64,000 nucleotides of DNA from the NCBI RefSeq assembly GCF_000009905.1, contig NC_006177.1:3502136-3566135 (forward strand). The letters are read 5' to 3'. The DNA comes from Symbiobacterium thermophilum IAM 14863. Lineage in GTDB: Bacteria > Bacillota > Sulfobacillia > Symbiobacteriales > Symbiobacteriaceae. Positions within the stretch are counted from its first letter, which is position 1, and each line of letters opens with the position of its first letter. A model generated the notes under the pieces. That model worked only from the letters and a program-made list of their open reading frames with translations. It did not search any database and was not told the origin of the DNA. Both the position numbers and the translations under genes were made by a program. Below, piece by piece: positions 59,996 through 64,000 of the stretch.

Positions 59996-61369
59996 TCACT
60001 TCCCAATGCAGAACCGGCTGAAGATCTGGTCCAGCAGCTCCTCGCCGGCCGTCTCGCCGGTGACCTCCCCCAGGGCCATCCAGGCGGCACGCAGGTCGAT
60101 CGCCACCAGCTCGTCCCCTAGCCCGCTCTCCAGGGTCGCCTGCGCGTCCCGCAGGTGATTCCTGGCACGCCGAATCGCTTCGGCCTGCCGGGCGTTCACC
60201 AGCAGTTCCTCGCTGGCGTCGAAGGCCCCCGCCACCCGGGCGACCTCCGCCTCCAGCGCGTCAAACCCTTCCCCCGTCTCGGCCGAGACCCCCACCACCG
60301 GAGCGCCGCCCAGCGCCTCCCGCAAGGCCGACAGCTCGAACGCCGGATTCAGGTCGATCTTGTTGGCCACCCCGACCCGCGCCGCGCCTTGCGGCAACTG
60401 GGAGATCCACTCCCGATCCTCCGGCCCCAGCCCGGCCGCGGCGTCCACCACCACCAGAACCAGATGCGCCTGGGCCAGGGCTTCATGGGTGCGCGCCACC
60501 CCGATCCTCTCCACGGGATCGTCCGTCGGCCTGAGGCCCGCCGTGTCGAAGAGCTGCACCGGCACGCCGCCCAGCTCGACCCACTCGGCGATCACGTCCC
60601 GGGTCGTGCCGGGGATCGGCGTCACAATCGCCCGGTTCTCCCGCACAAGCCGGTTGAGCAGGCTTGACTTGCCCACGTTGGGCCGCCCCGCCAGCACGGC
60701 CCGCAGCCCCTCCCGCAGGATGCGGCCGGTGCGGGCGCCGCCGAGCAGCCGCTCCACCTCGCCCAGACACCAGGCGCAGCCGGCCGCCACTTCCTCCCGG
60801 GTCTGCACCTCCAGCTCCAGCTCCGGGAAGTCGATGTCCGCCTCCAGGTGCGCCATCATCTCCATCAGCCGTTCCCGGATCCGCCCGATGGCCTGGCGCA
60901 GGCTGCCCCTCAGGTGGGCGACCGCGGCTGCCATCGCCCGGTCGGTCTTCGCCCGGATCAGGTCGACAACGGCCTCGGCCTGCGACAGGTCGAGCCGGCC
61001 GTTGAGGAATGCCCGCCGGGTGAACTCTCCCGGCTCCGCGAGGCGCGCCCCGGCCTGCAGCGCCTGCTCCAGCACCCGGCGCACCGCCAGCTGGCCGCCG
61101 TGGCACTGCAGTTCCACCACGTCCTCGCCCGTGTACGAGTGCGGCCCCCGCATGACCAGGGCCAGCGCCTCATCGATCCGATCACCGCCCGGCGTGACCA
61201 CCCAGCCGTAAGTCACCGTGTGCGAACGCCGGCAACCCAGCGGCCGGCCCCGCCGCGGGCGGAAGATCCGCTCGGCCACCTGCAGGGCGTCGGCCCCGCT
61301 TATCCGCACGATGCCAATGCCGCCCTCTCCGGCTCCGGTCGCGATCGCGGCGATGGTCTCCTCCCCCAC
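59996..61369 (-). CDS. mnmE: tRNA modification GTPase MnmE
   Basis: A 457-residue GTPase: N-terminal THF-binding domain ([21 protein letters not shown]), central helices, an inserted G domain with G1 [15 protein letters not shown]3 DTAGLR and G4 NKID, and the invariant C-terminal FCIGK. Partner of MnmG. The GTG at 61369 follows AAAGGAGG at 7 bases. Confidence 0.97.
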
Positions 61370-61392
61370 GGCTTTTCCTCCTTTCAACAACA

Positions 61393-61421
61393 GTGGCCGG
61401 GTAGCGATGCTACCTGGCCAC
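61393..61421 (-). terminator. Hairpin between jag and mnmE
   Basis: GTGGCCGGGTAGC / GCTACCTGGCCAC, one G-T pair. No T run, so it may be a processing or attenuation hairpin. Confidence 0.45.
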
Positions 61422-61431
61422 CGGCACCCTT

Positions 61432-62049
61432 CTAATCCTTCTTATAGATGACCACCCTGCGGAACGGATCCTGTCCCTCGCTGGCCGTCGTCACACCCGG
61501 GAAGTCCTGCAGGGCCAGGTGGATCACCCGGCGCTCCTGGGCGCTCATCGGCTCCAGCACGGCCCGCTCGCCGGTTCGCACGACCCGCTCCGCCAGCCGC
61601 CTGGCCAGGTTCGTCAGGGTCTCCGTCCGACGTTTGCGGTACCCTTCCACGTCCAGCAGGATCCGCGGCCCATGCCGGTCGGAGCGGGCAGCCACCAGGT
61701 TGGTCAGGTACTGCAGCGCGTCCAGCGTCTGTCCGTGATGGCCGATCAGGATGCCGGCCTCCTGGCCGGTAATGTCAACGTGGATATACTCCCCGTCCTC
61801 GCGGATCTCCATCCGCACACCGACGCCCATCGCCTCGCAGACGTCGCCCAGGAAGGCCTCCACCCGTTCGGCCCGGCTCTCCTTCACGGTTACGCGAACG
61901 GTAGCAGGCCGTGCCCCGATGCCGAGGAAGCCCCCCTTCCCCTCATCCAGCACCTCAACGGTAACCCGGTCGGACGGCACGCCAAGCTCCTCCAGCGCCG
62001 CCGCCACCGCCTCGTCTACCGTGCGGCCGCTCCGCTGCACGCTTCTCAT
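61432..62049 (-). CDS. jag: RNA-binding protein Jag (KhpB)
   Basis: A 205-residue protein with Jag-N (SVQRSGRTVDEAVAAALEELG, GFLGIG), a KH domain with GxxG loop (ILIGHHGQTLDALQYLTNLV) and an R3H domain (MSAQERRVIHLALQDFPGVTTASEG). It binds RNA and affects cell elongation and division in other Firmicutes. ATG start; 5 bp downstream of yidC, the usual neighbour. Confidence 0.96.
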   Translation of the reverse strand: MRSVQRSGRTVDEAVAAALEELGVPSDRVTVEVLDEGKGGFLGIGARPATVRVTVKESRAERVEAFLGDVCEAMGVGVRMEIREDGEYIHVDITGQEAGILIGHHGQTLDALQYLTNLVAARSDRHGPRILLDVEGYRKRRTETLTNLARRLAERVVRTGERAVLEPMSAQERRVIHLALQDFPGVTTASEGQDPFRRVVIYKKD

Positions 62050-62054
62050 GTCGG

Positions 62055-62723
62055 TTACGCTTCCCCTTTCGAGCCGAGGCTGCCCTTAAACCGGGGGAAC
62101 CCCGGGTAGATTGCTTGCTGGATCAACCCGAAGAAGGTGCTGACCACCCAGTACAGGACAATGCTGGACGTCGGCATCGTGAAGGCAATCCAGCCGAACA
62201 TGATGGGCATGATCCACATCATGACGCGCTGGTTGGGGTCCGTCGTCGGCATGCCCGTCAGGTACTGCTGCAGGATCATGGACACGACGGTCAGGATGGC
62301 CAGCGGGATGTCCCGCTGACTCAGGTCGGCCCAGAGGAACTGATAGGTATAGTTGAACTTCGTCGGGTCGAAGGCATTGAAGACCGCAAACAGCGCGTAA
62401 AGGATGGGAAGCTGGACCAGCAGGGGCAGACAACCCGAGAACGGGTTCACCTTCTCGCGCTGGTACAGGGCCATGAGCTCCTGGTTCAGCTTCTCCGGAT
62501 TGTCCTTGTATTTGTCCTGCAGCTCCTTCATGAGCGGCTGCACTTCCTGCATCCGCTTCATCGAGCGCATCTGGTAGACGGTAAGCGGCAGGATGACGAT
62601 GCGCACCACCACGGTGAGCAGGATGATGGCCAGGCCGTAGTTGCCCGTCCACTTCAAGAACACTTCCAGCAGTTTGGTCATGGGCTGAACCAGCCACTCG
62701 GGAACCAAGAACGAGGTGATCAA
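62055..62723 (-). CDS. yidC: Membrane protein insertase YidC (SpoIIIJ-type)
   Basis: About 222 residues with five membrane segments: GLAIILLTVVVRIVILPL (conserved Arg in TM2), a cytoplasmic hairpin (LMKELQDKYKDNPEKLNQELMALYQREKVNPFSGCLPLLVQLPIL), and the later TMs. It inserts membrane proteins with or without Sec. The TTG at 62723 follows GGGGGG; with it the protein lacks the lipoprotein signal typical of Firmicute YidC. The frame is open to 62804 but overlaps yidD. Confidence 0.94.
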   Translation of the reverse strand: MITSFLVPEWLVQPMTKLLEVFLKWTGNYGLAIILLTVVVRIVILPLTVYQMRSMKRMQEVQPLMKELQDKYKDNPEKLNQELMALYQREKVNPFSGCLPLLVQLPILYALFAVFNAFDPTKFNYTYQFLWADLSQRDIPLAILTVVSMILQQYLTGMPTTDPNQRVMMWIMPIMFGWIAFTMPTSSIVLYWVVSTFFGLIQQAIYPGFPRFKGSLGSKGEA

Positions 62724-62761
62724 ATATGGAAACCCCCCAGGAGAATTCGGGATGTCGGCGG

Positions 62762-62974
62762 CTAAGGGACCGGGTCGTACCCGCCCGGATGAAAGGGGTG
62801 GCAACGAAGCACGCGGCGCACCGCGAGCCAGGTGCCCTTTATGGCGCCGTACTTGGCGAGCGCCTCATAGGCATACTGCGAGCAGGAAGGGGTAAAGCGG
62901 CACGTCGGTCCGCCCTTGAGCGGCGAGAGGTACCGCTGGTAGAAGCGCACCAGCAGCATCAGAAGACGCGTCAT
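62762..62974 (-). CDS. yidD: Membrane protein insertion efficiency factor YidD
   Basis: A 70-residue protein with the family pattern [63 protein letters not shown]. An amphipathic membrane-associated helper of YidC, encoded between rnpA and yidC as usual. Confidence 0.96.
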   Translation of the reverse strand: MTRLLMLLVRFYQRYLSPLKGGPTCRFTPSCSQYAYEALAKYGAIKGTWLAVRRVLRCHPFHPGGYDPVP

Positions 62975-62980
62975 GACCGT

Positions 62981-63328
62981 CTATCCTTCCCGCTGCAGAA
63001 GACCCGCCCGTTCAAAGAGTTCCTCGACCTTCTGCCGGAGTTCCGGGAACGGCATGTCCAGCGCTGCCTGGCGGGCGATGACCACAATGTAGTATCCCTG
63101 CCGGACGCGCGGCCAGAGGAGGCGCACGGCCTCACGCAGGCGCCGCTTCGCCCGGTTGCGCACCACGGCCTTGCCGAGCTTCCGTCCTGCCGCGAAACCA
63201 ACCCGGGTAGGCGTCCCCGCCTGCTGTTTCAGGACGTGGACGACCGCAGCCCGGTTGGCGACAGAACGCCCCTGTGCGTACACCGACTGGAAAGCCAGCC
63301 GCGATTTCAGCCGATAAGCCTTCTTCAT
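62981..63328 (-). CDS. rnpA: Ribonuclease P protein component
   Basis: A 115-residue basic protein with the RNR signature (VVRNRAKRRLREAVRLL) and N-terminal YRLKSRLAFQSVYAQG. It assists the RNase P RNA in tRNA 5' processing. Follows rpmH. Confidence 0.96.
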   Translation of the reverse strand: MKKAYRLKSRLAFQSVYAQGRSVANRAAVVHVLKQQAGTPTRVGFAAGRKLGKAVVRNRAKRRLREAVRLLWPRVRQGYYIVVIARQAALDMPFPELRQKVEELFERAGLLQREG

Positions 63329-63421
63329 CCGTGTCGGGAGAGGATTCGCCGGCAGGCCGGCGCTTCCCTCTCCATCCGCTCCTTTTATGGAAAAAGAGCC
63401 ACGACGGGAGGCCGTCGCGGC

Positions 63422-63556
63422 TTATACGGTAAGGCGCTTCCGACCCTTCAGGCGCCGGGCCTTCAGGACCCTGCGGCCGCCCCGAGTGCTCATGCGGCTC
63501 AGGAAGCCGTGCGTCCGCTTGCGCGAGCGGTTGTGCGGCTGGAACGTGCGCTTCAA
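63422..63556 (-). CDS. rpmH: 50S ribosomal protein L34
   Basis: A 44-residue L34, shorter than most gene-finding cut-offs: [20 protein letters not shown] followed by [24 protein letters not shown] start at 63556 with AGGGGGTG upstream. First gene of rpmH-rnpA-yidD-yidC-jag. Confidence 0.97.
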   Translation of the reverse strand: MKRTFQPHNRSRKRTHGFLSRMSTRGGRRVLKARRLKGRKRLTV

Positions 63557-63598
63557 CAGGAACACCCCCTAAACGGCACCGCAAAAAGACACACGCGG

Positions 63599-63628
63599 AT
63601 TATACCGAAGTCAGGTACTGCCCGTCAA
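63599..63628 (-). promoter_or_regulatory. Sigma-A promoter of rpmH-rnpA operon
   Basis: TTGACG, an 18-base spacer and a perfect TATAAT on the minus strand, 43 bases before the rpmH start. Confidence 0.85.
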
Positions 63629-63677
63629 GCCAGATCGTACCGGCGCCGGCGCGGAAACCGCCCGCGGGCCGTCCCCA

Positions 63678-63955
63678 GTTTCCACACACAGTTCATCCCC
63701 AGCCGCACGGCCTTGTGGACGACGACTCACAGGATATCCACGCGCGAGCAGGAGGTTATCCGAGATTCGCCGTACCCTTTCCCCAAAGAATCAAAGAGCA
63801 GGGGATAACCCCGCCGGAGTTTGTTGATAACTTTCCCGCGCTCTGGTATGATCTAGTCAAGCCCGTCCACCTCCGCGCCGCGGAGGTTGGAACTGGCTCA
63901 CATCTTTTTATGCACAAGTTGTGGACAAGGCTGTGTATAAGATGTTGATACGCCG
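63678..63955. promoter_or_regulatory. oriC: Origin-region DnaA-box cluster (oriC / dnaA upstream region)
   Basis: DnaA-box-like 9-mers on both strands: TTATACACA (reverse, 63932-63940), TTGTCCACA-type (reverse, near 63919-63928), CGTCCACAA (reverse, 63713-63721), TTATCAACA-type (reverse, near 63821), ATATCCACG (about 63734) and GTTTCCACA (63678-63686). The rpmH-dnaA intergenic position is the classic origin site. No coding region is seen from 63557 to 64000; dnaA should begin beyond the window. Confidence 0.8.
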
Positions 63956-64000
63956 TGGTCGTGCTGGCGATATTTTCCGTACCGAGGGGGCCACTGCACT

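Overview
The window is about 64 kb of high-GC DNA with a typical Firmicutes origin-proximal gene order: parA-parB-rsmG-mnmG-mnmE-jag-yidC-yidD-rnpA-rpmH on the minus strand. It also carries walRK-yycHI, rpsF-ssb-rpsR-yybS-rplI-lon-dnaB-purA, and the spore-associated genes yyaC and a LonC-type protease. High GC, frequent TTG/GTG starts, sporulation genes, tungsten aldehyde oxidoreductases and this synteny suggest a Symbiobacterium-like thermophilic Clostridia-type Firmicute. That assignment is inference from gene content; no database was searched. The window ends in a cluster of DnaA boxes, so dnaA probably starts just beyond base 64000. Most genes are on the minus strand.

Layout. 1-8 kb: the 3' part of an ABC exporter, ptsH-ptsI, a B3/B4 tRNA-editing-like protein, an aldehyde:ferredoxin oxidoreductase with a MoaD-like protein, and a bshB2-yojF pair. 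8.2-10 kb: an actin-like (ParM/Alp) ATPase followed by a bactofilin whose C-terminus is split by a frameshift at a homopolymer. 10-14 kb: a PCYCGC lipoprotein, a two-component system and cutC. 14.2-24.4 kb: a formate/hydrogen module made of focA, a selenocysteine formate dehydrogenase, two HycB-like ferredoxins and a HydA2-like [FeFe]-hydrogenase. This is the gene set of a hydrogen-dependent CO2 reductase (HDCR) or formate-hydrogen lyase. It is followed by a shortened AOR paralogue, an NtrC-type sigma54 activator and a PAS histidine kinase. Two near-perfect sigma54 (-24/-12) promoters lie in front of focA and of the short AOR gene, so the cluster looks like a self-contained, two-component-controlled regulon.

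25-37 kb: a phosphatase, rlmH, a MurA with Asp in place of the catalytic Cys (predicted fosfomycin-insensitive), the WalRK cell-wall regulon and wall hydrolases. 37.3-39.4 kb: a group II intron inserted directly behind the terminator of a tRNA-Gly/tRNA-Thr operon. 39.5-51.5 kb: purA, dnaB, the Lon-like protease, ribosomal proteins, CvpA, a TPR protein, YyaC, a second bactofilin with an M23 peptidase, and a DUF4446 protein.

51.6-55.3 kb is an essentially gene-free stretch carrying 14 parS-type palindromes (12 perfect 14-mers), interrupted by one IS1182-family insertion and lying directly next to parB-parA. It looks like a compact chromosomal centromere array. 55.3-64 kb is the conserved parAB-to-rpmH block and the origin region.
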